The notes under the pieces: generated by a model
Database searches by the model: none
What the model saw: only the letters and a program-made list of their open reading frames with translations
Told to the model about the DNA's origin: nothing
Program-made: the position numbers and the translations under genes
Shown: one piece after another, positions 1 through 5,609 of the stretch
Numbering within the stretch: position 1 is the first letter of the stretch
How the letters are laid out: each line of letters opens with the position of its first letter
Assembly: GCA_017550765.1 (NCBI GenBank)
Contig: JAFZOC010000199.1
Span: 1-6,835 of the forward strand
Length of the DNA stretch: 6,835 bases
Reading direction: 5' to 3'
DNA from: Oscillospiraceae bacterium
Lineage (GTDB): Bacteria > Bacillota_A > Clostridia > Oscillospirales > Oscillospiraceae

Positions 1-243
1 GTGGACACCATCACCGAGCAGAAGATCCAGTCCGCCATCGACACCATCATCCGCGGCCGCACCTCCATCGTCATCGCCCACCGGCTCTCCACCGTGCGCA
101 ACGCCGATGTGATCCTGGTGGTGACGGACGGCAAGATCGTGGAGCGCGGCAAGCATGAGGAACTCATGAAGGCCCGCGGCGTCTACTATCGGCTCTACAC
201 CAGGCAGTACGAGGACGAGGCCACCAGCTCCGTCCTGGGCTGA
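1..243 (+). CDS. ABC exporter ATP-binding protein, C-terminal fragment (5' truncated by window edge)
   Basis: This is the last 80 residues of an ABC transporter nucleotide-binding domain. The first codon (GTG) is not a start. It reads as the Val of the D-loop (S-S-V-D-T), which follows Walker B, so the Walker A, Q-loop, signature and Walker B motifs lie upstream of the window. Visible motifs are D-T-I-T-E at the start, the H-loop switch histidine in [10 protein letters not shown] (His about residue 27), and the usual [12 protein letters not shown] tail followed by Y-Y-R-L-Y. This pattern is typical of exporter half-transporters of the MdlB/MsbA type, in which a membrane domain is fused ahead of the ATPase. 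The substrate cannot be told. The gene ends with TGA and is followed directly by a hairpin cluster. Confidence 0.93.
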   Translation: MDTITEQKIQSAIDTIIRGRTSIVIAHRLSTVRNADVILVVTDGKIVERGKHEELMKARGVYYRLYTRQYEDEATSSVLG

Positions 244-253
244 GGAACGAAAA

Positions 254-280
254 AGCGGGGCCCCGTTCCCGGGGCCCCGC
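254..280 (-). terminator. Strong GC hairpin, terminator-like on the minus strand
   Basis: A perfect 11-bp stem (254-264 with 270-280, allowing for the exact loop edge) made of G/C pairs closes a 4-5-base loop. Read on the minus strand the loop is the stable tetraloop GGAA and the stem is followed directly by TTTTT (complement of 250-254). Read on the plus strand there is no T-tract after the stem. It may still help end the upstream ABC transcript, but its polarity fits a minus-strand RNA better. That RNA is an inference; no minus-strand gene is evident to its right. Confidence 0.5.
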
Positions 281-287
281 ACAGCTT

Positions 288-319
288 GTCAAAGAAGTCC
301 CTTTTGGGACTTCTTTGAC
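288..319. repeat. Perfect 14-bp inverted repeat with 4-base loop
   Basis: Positions 288-301 (GTCAAAGAAGTCCC) are exactly reversed and complemented at 306-319, around a TTTT loop (AAAA on the minus strand). No T-tract follows on either strand, so this is not a standard intrinsic terminator. It is the second of four consecutive hairpins between 254 and 393. It could be part of a structured RNA or a dispersed intergenic repeat. Confidence 0.75.
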
Positions 320-334
320 TGCGCTTCCCCGCCG

Positions 335-360
335 AGCATCTTGGCCGTACACAAGATGCT
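335..360. repeat. 9-bp inverted repeat (AGCATCTTG / CAAGATGCT)
   Basis: Positions 335-343 pair exactly with 352-360 around an 8-base loop. It is the third hairpin of the array. The spacing to its neighbours is 15 bases on the left and 6 bases on the right, so all hairpins could fold in one transcript. No coding gene overlaps it convincingly. Confidence 0.65.
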
Positions 361-366
361 GTTTTC

Positions 367-393
367 GAAAAGCCTTGTTCTGCAAGGCTTTTC
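367..393. repeat. 11-bp inverted repeat with A/T-flanked stem, possible bidirectional terminator
   Basis: Positions 367-377 (GAAAAGCCTTG) pair exactly with 383-393 around a 5-base loop (TTCTG, or CAGAA on the minus strand). The outer stem is AAAA on the left and TTTT on the right. It therefore resembles a symmetrical intrinsic terminator that could act in both directions, including for read-through from the ABC gene. It is the fourth hairpin of the array. Confidence 0.6.
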
Positions 394-571
394 TAGCGGC
401 GGGCCATTGCGATCGCGGCGGGCCTTGCCCCCTCGAGCTCCCCCGCGGCTCTGTCGTCTGGCGCTACAGCGAGGGCCTTTGATCGCCTGAGCGGGGCCCC
501 GCATCTGTCTCGCCCGGGGAAGAGCGTCCGAGGCTTGAAAATGAAAAAGTGCCGGGGCGTGAAAATAGTCC
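394..571. other. Gene-free intergenic stretch between hairpin array and tRNA promoter
   Basis: No open frame here has a ribosome site or a recognisable protein. Small features seen are a 10-base direct repeat, GCGGCGGGCC at 396-405 and again at 415-424, and a palindrome GCGGGGCCCCGC at 491-502 that echoes the stem arms of the 254-280 hairpin. Composition turns A-rich from about 537, leading into the tRNA promoter. No promoter for a minus-strand RNA was found. Confidence 0.5.
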
Positions 572-599
572 TTGACAAACGCTTTCTCTGTGCTATAAT
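572..599 (+). promoter_or_regulatory. Sigma-A type promoter of the tRNA-Leu gene
   Basis: The -35 box TTGACA (572-577) and -10 box TATAAT (594-599) both match consensus exactly. They are separated by 16 bases, and a TGC precedes the -10 (extended -10). Transcription should start near 606, about 66 bases before the mature tRNA. This is the strongest-looking promoter in the window, as expected for a stable RNA gene. Confidence 0.92.
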
Positions 600-605
600 A
601 CCATT

Positions 606-671
606 TGCCTTAAATGTGGCAGGCCATCATGGTGCAAACGGCTTTCAATGGAGCCGGAGCACCGGCTGTAT
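606..671 (+). other. 5' leader of the tRNA-Leu precursor with a hairpin next to the processing site
   Basis: The segment between the expected transcription start and the tRNA contains a perfect 6-bp hairpin: AGCCGG (652-657), loop AGCA, CCGGCT (662-667). It ends four bases before the tRNA. The 5' end would be removed by RNase P. The hairpin may help keep the leader from pairing with the tRNA; that is inference. Open frames crossing this leader lack ribosome sites and run into the tRNA. Confidence 0.5.
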
Positions 672-756
672 GCGAGAGTGCTGGAACAGGTAGACAGGCA
701 CGTTTGAGGGGCGTGTGTCAGCCGACGTGGGAGTTCAAGTCTCCTCTCTCGCACCA
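672..756 (+). tRNA. tRNA-Leu, anticodon GAG, with encoded CCA
   Basis: This is a class II (long variable arm) tRNA of 85 bases. The acceptor stem is GCGAGAG (672-678) with CTCTCGC (746-752), discriminator A at 753 and CCA at 754-756. The D stem is CTG/CAG (681-683, 695-697). The anticodon stem is 699-703 with 711-715 and its loop TTGAGGG gives anticodon GAG at 706-708, which reads CUC/CUU leucine codons. The variable arm is about 716-728 with a GTC/GAC stem. The T arm is 729-745 with loop TTCAAGT. A73 and the long variable arm agree with leucine identity. It has its own promoter and terminator, so it is a single-gene transcription unit. Confidence 0.97.
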
Positions 757-758
757 GG

Positions 759-786
759 AACACCCATCCGGAAGGATGGGTGTTTT
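759..786 (+). terminator. Intrinsic terminator of the tRNA-Leu unit
   Basis: An 11-bp perfect stem (759-769 with 774-784) closes a GGAA tetraloop and runs into a TTTT tract (783-786). It starts two bases after the tRNA CCA end, so the precursor's 3' trailer is almost entirely this hairpin. Confidence 0.92.
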
Positions 787-1040
787 GCTATCATGATCAG
801 ATGATGGCGAAGAGCCAGAAAGTTCTCGCCGCGCCGATCTGCGGCGCAGCGAAACAGCGCGGCTGCTTTGCCATATGTCCGTTGCGATGAGCATCGGGCG
901 AAGGATCCAAAGGATCATTTGCGGCCAGATCTGCCGTTTGGCAGCGAGGCCGGGCGAGGTCCTGACCGGTCTCGCCGCCCGACGATCAAGACAGAGGCGG
1001 CGGGGACCGGATCCGTCCCGCCTGCCATGACCGGCTGTTG
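787..1040. other. Gene-free leader region with several short GC-rich stems
   Basis: No coding frame with a ribosome site is seen. Short inverted repeats include 831-836 with 842-847, GATCC/GGATC at 904-908 and 912-916, a stem around 951-981 and another around 999-1022 (GGCGGGGAC pairing with GTCCCGCC through one bulged G). TATCAT at 789-794 preceded by TGC could be an extended -10 for the lipoprotein gene, but its -35 position falls inside the tRNA terminator, so no promoter can be called firmly. The two last stems could sit in the 5' untranslated region of the next gene. Confidence 0.4.
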
Positions 1041-1053
1041 AAAGGAGCGACCC

Positions 1054-2226
1054 ATGAGAAGAACGATCGCCATATCGATCTGTCTGACGCTGTTGACGGC
1101 GCTCTTATCCGGCTGCGCAGCCGGGACGAGCGACACGCTGCCAACGGTGACGGAGGAGCCATCCATCGAAGCTGCCCCGACGCCTGATCCGGCGGAGGAG
1201 ACGCCTGCGGGGACCGAGGACGCGCCCGTGGAGTCTGAGGACGCGCCGGAGGCGACGGCGGGCCCGGCAGACGCCGGCGAAGACCGCGAAGAGCCCCCTG
1301 CGCCTGAAGAACAGCGCGGACATTACCGTTTCCAGCCGAAGGTCTGCTCCTCCTTCATGGTGGAGCTCTTCGGCGAGCCGATGCGCGATGCCTGGTACGG
1401 CTTGGTGGACGCGGTGATGGCCGGGGAGGATACCTTCGCCTGTCCGGACGACCACACCTACGACTGGGTGATGGGCCAGTTCCCGGACAAGTGCTTCCCG
1501 GTGCTGGAGCAGCTGATCGACTACTGCTATGACCGGGACCATCCTGTGAAGGACGGGGTGGCGAGCTTCACCTACCGGGTGCCCCGGGAGGAGGCCGCCG
1601 CGCAGATCGAAGCCTTCGCGGCTCTGGTGGAGGACATCCTCAACAGCACTCTGCGGGATGACTGGTCCGACACGGAGAAGGCCCTCGCCCTGTACATCTA
1701 CTTCTCCCATCATTATACCTACGACTACGAGGCTGCGCGCCCGGATGTCGTGCCGGACTATCTCTCCAGCTACCGCGTGCTCACCACGGGGACCGGCATC
1801 TGCCAGGAGTTCTCGGTGGCCTATGCCTATCTGCTGCTGCAGGCGGGGGTGGATGCCACGAACATGAGCGGGCACCGGACCTATGACAGAGCCTCGCACC
1901 AGTGGACCTATGTCAGGATCGATGGCCATAACTTCCACATCGACCCCACCTACGTGATCGGGAACACGGACGCCCTCGGCTACTTCATGATGGACGATGC
2001 CCAGCGCGAGGCGGAGGACTGCTATGACAGAGCGGAGTTCGTCATCTGCTCCAACTACGCCCAGGACCACCCGCAACCCGACTATCGGGCGGACGACGAC
2101 AGCTTCCGCGAGATCTGGCAGGGAAGGTACGTGGGCTTCGACCATGAGAGTCGGACCCTGACCTACGCCGTGTATAACGAACAGGGCGAACTCATCGCCA
2201 AGGACTTCGACTATACGGGCTGGTGA
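1054..2226 (+). CDS. Secreted lipoprotein with transglutaminase/protease-like domain
   Basis: This 390-residue protein has a lipoprotein signal: positively charged M-R-R, a hydrophobic core, and lipobox L18-S-G-C21. It should therefore be lipidated at Cys21 and anchored outside the membrane. Residues 22-89 form an acidic, Ala/Pro/Glu-rich linker with EDAP at 55-58 and 62-65. The C-terminal half carries a transglutaminase-like (papain-fold) domain at about 200-310. Cys250 lies in G-I-C-Q-E-F-S, His282 in S-H-Q-W-T-Y-V, and Asp297 in H-I-D-P-T-Y, the expected Cys-His-Asp triad order. In bacteria such domains act as peptidases, amidases or cross-linkers, and the substrate here is unknown. The start is set by AAAGGAG at 1041-1047, six bases before ATG. 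The next gene begins 68 bases downstream with no T-tract terminator between, so cotranscription is likely. Confidence 0.87.
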   Translation: MRRTIAISICLTLLTALLSGCAAGTSDTLPTVTEEPSIEAAPTPDPAEETPAGTEDAPVESEDAPEATAGPADAGEDREEPPAPEEQRGHYRFQPKVCSSFMVELFGEPMRDAWYGLVDAVMAGEDTFACPDDHTYDWVMGQFPDKCFPVLEQLIDYCYDRDHPVKDGVASFTYRVPREEAAAQIEAFAALVEDILNSTLRDDWSDTEKALALYIYFSHHYTYDYEAARPDVVPDYLSSYRVLTTGTGICQEFSVAYAYLLLQAGVDATNMSGHRTYDRASHQWTYVRIDGHNFHIDPTYVIGNTDALGYFMMDDAQREAEDCYDRAEFVICSNYAQDHPQPDYRADDDSFREIWQGRYVGFDHESRTLTYAVYNEQGELIAKDFDYTGW

Positions 2227-2294
2227 GAGGCGGGCGTCCGCCTGCAGACGCACAGGCTGCGCGGCTGGGCCCGGCGGCCGGAAAGGAGCGTTCT

Positions 2295-2960
2295 ATGATC
2301 GATATCGACCGCTATCTGCGTGAACTTGAGGCGCTGCTGGAAGAGCAGTTCGGCGAGCGACTGGTCTATCTGGGCCTGCAGGGGAGCTATCTGCGGGGCG
2401 AGGCGACGGAACAGAGCGATATCGACGTGATGGCTGTGATCGACGGGCTGGGGCCCGCCGACCTGGACCGCTATCGCGCCGCGATCCGCGCCCTGCCCTA
2501 TGCGGACAGGTCCTGCGGCTTCCTCTGCGGCAGGGCGGATCTGGCGAACTGGCCGCCCATGGAGATCTGCCACCTGCTGCACAGCACCAGGGACTGTCGC
2601 GGCACCTTGCGGGAGCTGGTCCCGGCCTGGACCGAGCGGGATCTGCGCAACTACGTCAAACAGAGCGTGGGGGACCTCTTTCATGAGATCTGCCACCGCG
2701 CCGTCCACGCCGGGCCCGAGCGGAGCGCCGCGGCGCTGCCGGGGGCCTATAAGCGCGTCTTCTATATCCTGCAGGACCTGCACTTCCTGCGCCGGGGCGT
2801 CTGGGCCGCCACGAAGGCGGAGCTGCTGCCCCTGCTGGAGGGGAAGGACCGGGCCGTCCTGGCGCGCGCCATGGCCCTCTCCGCCGGCGAGGCGCCGGAC
2901 GCCGCCGACAGCTTCGCGCTGCTCTTCGCCTGGTGCCAGGAGACCCTGGCGACGACGTGA
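2295..2960 (+). CDS. Nucleotidyltransferase-fold protein
   Basis: This 221-residue protein has the polymerase-beta-like nucleotidyltransferase signature: G30-S31 in L-Q-G-S-Y, followed by S41-D42-I43-D44 and a hydrophobic strand. The two aspartates are the expected metal ligands. Residues from about 100 onward are predicted mostly helical, resembling the helical second half found in minimal and antibiotic-type nucleotidyltransferases. The family transfers a nucleotide to a small molecule, protein or RNA, and the substrate cannot be assigned. The ATG at 2295 is chosen because AAAGGAG sits at 2282-2288. An in-frame GTG at 2223 would overlap the end of the lipoprotein gene and has no ribosome site. 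The gene probably shares a transcript with the lipoprotein gene and ends 41 bases before a strong terminator. A drug-resistance role is possible but not supported by a specific motif. Confidence 0.85.
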   Translation: MIDIDRYLRELEALLEEQFGERLVYLGLQGSYLRGEATEQSDIDVMAVIDGLGPADLDRYRAAIRALPYADRSCGFLCGRADLANWPPMEICHLLHSTRDCRGTLRELVPAWTERDLRNYVKQSVGDLFHEICHRAVHAGPERSAAALPGAYKRVFYILQDLHFLRRGVWAATKAELLPLLEGKDRAVLARAMALSAGEAPDAADSFALLFAWCQETLATT

Positions 2961-3001
2961 GGGCCAGTCCCGGCGCGTATCCATGTATCCATACCTGTCC
3001 G

Positions 3002-3035
3002 AACAGCCCGCCGGTGATCCCGGCGGGCTGTTTTT
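3002..3035 (+). terminator. Intrinsic terminator after the nucleotidyltransferase gene
   Basis: A 13-bp stem (3002-3014 with 3020-3032) with a 5-base loop is rich in GC and followed by TTTTT (3031-3035). It closes the transcription unit of the lipoprotein and nucleotidyltransferase genes. Confidence 0.92.
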
Positions 3036-3122
3036 CCATGGGTCGAAGGACGAGCGCGCCCCCCTCGCTATCGATCGATCTTATAGCAGGCGATCATCAA
3101 TGAAAACTACCGCTTTTGGGTA

Positions 3123-3137
3123 AAATATACTATATTT
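3123..3137. promoter_or_regulatory. AT palindrome upstream of megL, candidate operator overlapping promoter
   Basis: AAATATA (3123-3129), a central C, and TATATTT (3131-3137) form a perfect 7+1+7 palindrome within an AT-rich island in GC-rich DNA, 60 bases before the megL start. TATACT (3126-3131) or TATATT (3131-3136) inside it could serve as a -10 box, but no convincing -35 was found. A dyad of this type could bind a regulator that blocks or recruits polymerase. No protein can be assigned from sequence alone; the LysR-type regulator encoded downstream is one candidate. Confidence 0.45.
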
Positions 3138-3197
3138 GTCCTGGAACGACGGCTGACTTTTTGGCCAGATCCGATAAAAAAGCGCAAGGAGGACACC

Positions 3198-4391
3198 ATG
3201 GACCACGAGAACTACGGGCTCGGCACCAAGGCCATCCACGCCGGGAACGTCAAAGACCAGCAGTACGGCGCCCTGACGACGCCCATCTTCCAGAGCTCCA
3301 CCTTCGTGTTCGACACCTGCGAGCAGGGCGGACGCCGCTTCGCCGGGGCAGAGCAGGGCTATATCTACACCCGCCTGGGCAATCCCACCACCTCCGTGCT
3401 GGAGAGCAAGGTCGCGGCCCTGGAGGGGGGCGAGGCCTGCCTCGCCACGGCCTCCGGCATGGGCGCGATCTCCTCCTGCCTGTGGACGATCGCCGGGGCC
3501 GGCAAGCACATCATCGCCGACGGGACCCTCTACGGCTGCACCTTCGCGCTGCTGGCCCACGGTCTGCCCCGCTACGGCGTGGAAGTCGACTTCATCGACA
3601 CCTCCGATCTGGAGTCGCTGAAGGCCCACTTGAAGCCCAACACCGTGGCCGTCTATCTGGAGACGCCCGCCAATCCCACCCTGAAGATCACGGATATCGC
3701 GTCGGTGGCCCAGATCGCCCACGCCTACGACCCCCAGATCAAAGTCGTCTGCGACAACACTTTCGCCACCCCGGCCCTGCAGCACCCCCTGGACCTGGGG
3801 GCCGACGTGGTGGTCCACTCCGCCACCAAGTACCTCAACGGCCACGGCGACGTGATCGCGGGCTTCGTGGTGGGCAAGGCCGAGTTCATCAGCCAGGTCC
3901 GCTTCTTCGGCCTGAAAGACATGACCGGCGCCGTGATGGACCCCTTCGCGGCCTTCCTGATCCTGCGCGGGCTGAAGACCCTGGAGCTGCGCGTGGCGCG
4001 GCACTGTGAGAACGCGGCCAAGATCGCGGCCTTCCTGGCGGCCCACCCGGCAGTGGAAAAGGTCAACTATCCCGGTCTCGCCACCCACCCCGGCCACGAG
4101 GTCGCCGCCCGCCAGATGCGCGATTTCGGCGGCATGCTGAGCTTCGAGGTCCGCGGCGGCAAACAGGCGGGCATGGCCCTGGTGGACAGGCTCAAGCTGA
4201 TCACCGTGGCCGTCTCCTTGGGCGACGCCGAGAGCCTGATCGAACACCCCGCCTCCATGACCCACTCCACCTACAACGAGGAGGAACTGCGGGAGGCCGG
4301 CATCGCGCCGGGCCTGATTCGGATCTCTGCGGGCCTGGAGAACGCGGAGGACCTGATCGCGGACCTGGAGCAGGCCATGCGCGGGCTCTGA
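3198..4391 (+). CDS. megL: Methionine gamma-lyase (PLP-dependent)
   Basis: This cytoplasmic enzyme of the Cys/Met-metabolism PLP family most likely splits L-methionine into methanethiol, ammonia and 2-oxobutanoate; the family also acts on homocysteine. It has 397 residues, close to the 398 of the Pseudomonas putida enzyme as recalled. Visible residues are Y57-x-R59 (phosphate binding from the partner subunit), Y112-G-C114 in L-Y-G-C-T-F, D186 in D-N-T-F, the PLP lysine K211 in S-A-T-K-Y, K240-D241 in G-L-K-D-M-T-G, and R375 for the substrate carboxylate. The L-Y-G-C cysteine and the K-D pair separate methionine gamma-lyases from cystathionine gamma-lyases and synthases. AAGGAGG at 3186-3192 fixes the ATG. 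It appears monocistronic, with an upstream terminator at 3002-3035 and a shared terminator at 4425-4450. Close relatives with broader thiol lyase activity remain possible. Confidence 0.9.
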   Translation: MDHENYGLGTKAIHAGNVKDQQYGALTTPIFQSSTFVFDTCEQGGRRFAGAEQGYIYTRLGNPTTSVLESKVAALEGGEACLATASGMGAISSCLWTIAGAGKHIIADGTLYGCTFALLAHGLPRYGVEVDFIDTSDLESLKAHLKPNTVAVYLETPANPTLKITDIASVAQIAHAYDPQIKVVCDNTFATPALQHPLDLGADVVVHSATKYLNGHGDVIAGFVVGKAEFISQVRFFGLKDMTGAVMDPFAAFLILRGLKTLELRVARHCENAAKIAAFLAAHPAVEKVNYPGLATHPGHEVAARQMRDFGGMLSFEVRGGKQAGMALVDRLKLITVAVSLGDAESLIEHPASMTHSTYNEEELREAGIAPGLIRISAGLENAEDLIADLEQAMRGL

Positions 4392-4424
4392 GCGGAGACG
4401 GCAGATCGGCGACAGGAAATGAAA

Positions 4425-4450
4425 AACGATGGGCTTTTCGGCCCATCGTT
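4425..4450. terminator. Shared bidirectional terminator between megL and the LysR-type gene
   Basis: AACGATGGGC (4425-4434) pairs exactly with GCCCATCGTT (4441-4450) around a 6-base loop (TTTTCG, or CGAAAA on the minus strand). On the minus strand the stem runs into a run of five T (complement of 4422-4426), a good terminator for the LysR-type gene. On the plus strand the tail TTCTTC is weaker but should still serve megL. The two genes converge on it. Confidence 0.85.
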
Positions 4451-4509
4451 CTTCGTTCATCAGCAAAAGGCTGCGGCGGAGGGCGGCGGACCGGCTCCGA
4501 CGCCTCCGA

Positions 4510-5427
4510 TCAGCCCTGGGGCTCCCCGGCGGTCTCCCGCAGGATCTCGACGAAGCGCCGCTCCAGGTCCGAGACCGGGCGGCCCCGGTGGCGGATCGTG
4601 CCCAGGATCATGTCGTGGGCATCCTCCAGCGGGATGGACACCAGCCGCTCGTCGCAGTAGCCCGCGGGGAGGATCCCGCTGCCGGTGGAGATGCAGTCGG
4701 TGTGGGCCATCACATTGTAGATCGTGGCCCGGTCGCTGACGCGGATGACCCGGTCCAGATCCCCGCAGAGCCCCGTGACGGCCTCCTCGGCGAAGCTGGG
4801 GTCGCTGTCCGCCTGGGCGAAGACGACGTTGGGATAGGGGCGCAGCTGGTCCAGACGCAGGGAAGCTGCGCCGGCGAGAGGATGGCCCGCCCGCAGGAAC
4901 ACATGGGGCCGCAGCGTCACCAGCGTCTCGAAGACCAGATCCTGCTCCTGGAGCGCCCGGCGCACCGGGGCGTCCGTGGCCTCCGATAGGAAGATCACGC
5001 CCAGGTCGCTCTGGCCCCCGGCCACCTCGCGGATGACCTCGGCCATGTCCAGCTCCTTGAGGCTCAGCTGCTTCGGCCCCTCACCCAGCTCCTGCAGCAG
5101 CGCCACGAAGGCCTTGGCGCAGAAGGGGTAGCGCTGGCTCGCGACGGACAGCTCCGCCCGGTCCGGCGAACGGCGCTGGGCGTAGTAGCGGTCCAGCTTG
5201 CTGCTGGAGCTCACGATCGGCGCAATCTGGCTCACCAGGTAGCGCCCCTCTTCGGTCAGGCTGATGCCCCGGTTGGAGCGGCGGAAGATCTGGATCGAGA
5301 GCTCCTTCTCCACCTCCGCCAGGGCGCTGGAGAGGGCGGACTGGGTCACGAAGAGCCGCCGGGCGGCCTTGTTCAGGGAGCCGCAGCGCTCGATCTCCAG
5401 GATATAGCGCATCTGCAGCAGGGTCAC
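4510..5427 (-). CDS. LysR-type transcriptional regulator
   Basis: This 305-residue protein has the LysR N-terminal winged helix-turn-helix (residues about 3-61): L-L-Q-M-R-Y-I-L-E-I-E, then S17-L-N-K-A-A-R-R-L-F, then T28-Q-S-A-L-S-S-A-L-A-E-V-E, and the wing ending in R-G-I-S-L-T-E-E-G. The rest, about 90-290, fits the periplasmic-binding-like effector domain. The start is GTG at 5425-5427, with AAGGAGG (complement of 5436-5442) eight bases before it. The in-frame ATG ending at 5484 is rejected because it lies in the -35 box of the gene's own promoter and would add 19 residues outside the family domain. It converges with megL and is divergent from the flavoprotein operon, the usual position of a LysR-type regulator relative to its target. 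Its effector is unknown; a sulfur compound is a guess from context. Confidence 0.93.
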   Translation of the reverse strand: MTLLQMRYILEIERCGSLNKAARRLFVTQSALSSALAEVEKELSIQIFRRSNRGISLTEEGRYLVSQIAPIVSSSSKLDRYYAQRRSPDRAELSVASQRYPFCAKAFVALLQELGEGPKQLSLKELDMAEVIREVAGGQSDLGVIFLSEATDAPVRRALQEQDLVFETLVTLRPHVFLRAGHPLAGAASLRLDQLRPYPNVVFAQADSDPSFAEEAVTGLCGDLDRVIRVSDRATIYNVMAHTDCISTGSGILPAGYCDERLVSIPLEDAHDMILGTIRHRGRPVSDLERRFVEILRETAGEPQG

Positions 5428-5455
5428 ATGGATCGCCTCCTTGTCTCTCGCCCCT

Positions 5456-5484
5456 ATCATACACGAAAGCGCCGCGGGATACAA
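5456..5484 (-). promoter_or_regulatory. Promoter of the LysR-type regulator gene
   Basis: On the minus strand, -35 TTGTAT (complement of 5479-5484) and -10 TATGAT (complement of 5456-5461) are 17 bases apart. Transcription should start near 5449, giving a leader of about 22 bases that holds the AAGGAGG site and leads to the GTG start. Confidence 0.75.
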
Positions 5485-5510
5485 GAGCGCGTCGCGCCCA
5501 GACCGCGCCC
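5485..5510. promoter_or_regulatory. Candidate operator between divergent promoters
   Basis: The 26 bases between the two -35 boxes contain CGCGCCC twice, at 5493-5499 and 5504-5510, starting 11 bases apart, close to one helical turn. GAGCGC (5485-5490) and GCGCTC (5513-5518) flank them as an inverted repeat. LysR-type regulators commonly bind the divergent gap of their own gene and its target. The classic T-N11-A palindrome is not obvious, so binding here is inference, and the GC-rich composition makes short repeats less informative. Confidence 0.35.
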
Positions 5511-5539
5511 TTGCGCTCCGCCCCGGATCGTAGTATGAT
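5511..5539 (+). promoter_or_regulatory. Promoter of the small-protein/flavoprotein operon
   Basis: TTGCGC (5511-5516) and TATGAT (5534-5539) are separated by 17 bases. The expected start is near 5546, giving a leader of about 64 bases. The -35 is only a half match to consensus, which would be consistent with activation by a regulator, but that is inference. Confidence 0.65.
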
Positions 5540-5554
5540 GGAGACGTCGGAGAG

Positions 5555-5572
5555 GGGACGGGCCGCCGTCCC
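5555..5572 (+). other. Hairpin in the 5' leader of the flavoprotein operon
   Basis: GGGACGG (5555-5561) pairs exactly with CCGTCCC (5566-5572) around a GCCG loop. It lies shortly after the expected transcription start and 22 bases before the ribosome site of the first gene. There is no T-tract, so it is not a terminator. It may stabilise the mRNA 5' end. Confidence 0.45.
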
Positions 5573-5609
5573 GATCTAGAGAGCCAGACGACCGAAAGGA
5601 GAGAGGACG

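Noticed and set aside
254..393. CRISPR array
   Set aside because: The repeats are inverted and differ from each other. There are no equal direct repeats with regular spacers and no cas genes.
164..578. Small minus-strand frames across the hairpin array
   Set aside because: They translate inverted repeats, lack ribosome sites and show no protein-like pattern. A noncoding explanation fits better.
614..796. Small plus-strand frame over the tRNA-Leu gene
   Set aside because: It reads through the tRNA and its terminator and has no ribosome site.
1105..2253. Long minus-strand open frame (382 codons) opposite the lipoprotein gene
   Set aside because: Its translation is low-complexity, rich in V, R, G and H, with no domain or ribosome site. 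The plus strand carries a lipobox and catalytic triad, so this is an antisense shadow common in GC-rich genes.
2223..2294. GTG start at 2223 for the nucleotidyltransferase
   Set aside because: It overlaps the preceding stop and has no ribosome site. The ATG at 2295 has AAAGGAG at ideal spacing and gives a family-like N-terminus.
3116..4009. Plus-strand frame overlapping megL in another phase
   Set aside because: The product is R/G/H/P-rich and shadows the megL codons. The ribosome site at 3186-3192 serves megL.
3081..4466. Long minus-strand open frame (461 codons) opposite megL
   Set aside because: It is the antisense of a clear PLP enzyme, with G/V/H/Q-rich sequence and no motif or ribosome site, and it runs across the megL promoter and shared terminator.
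5428..5484. Upstream ATG for the LysR-type gene
   Set aside because: The codon overlaps the -35 box of the gene's own promoter and lies upstream of the expected transcript start. The GTG at 5425-5427 has a strong ribosome site and matches the usual LysR N-terminus.
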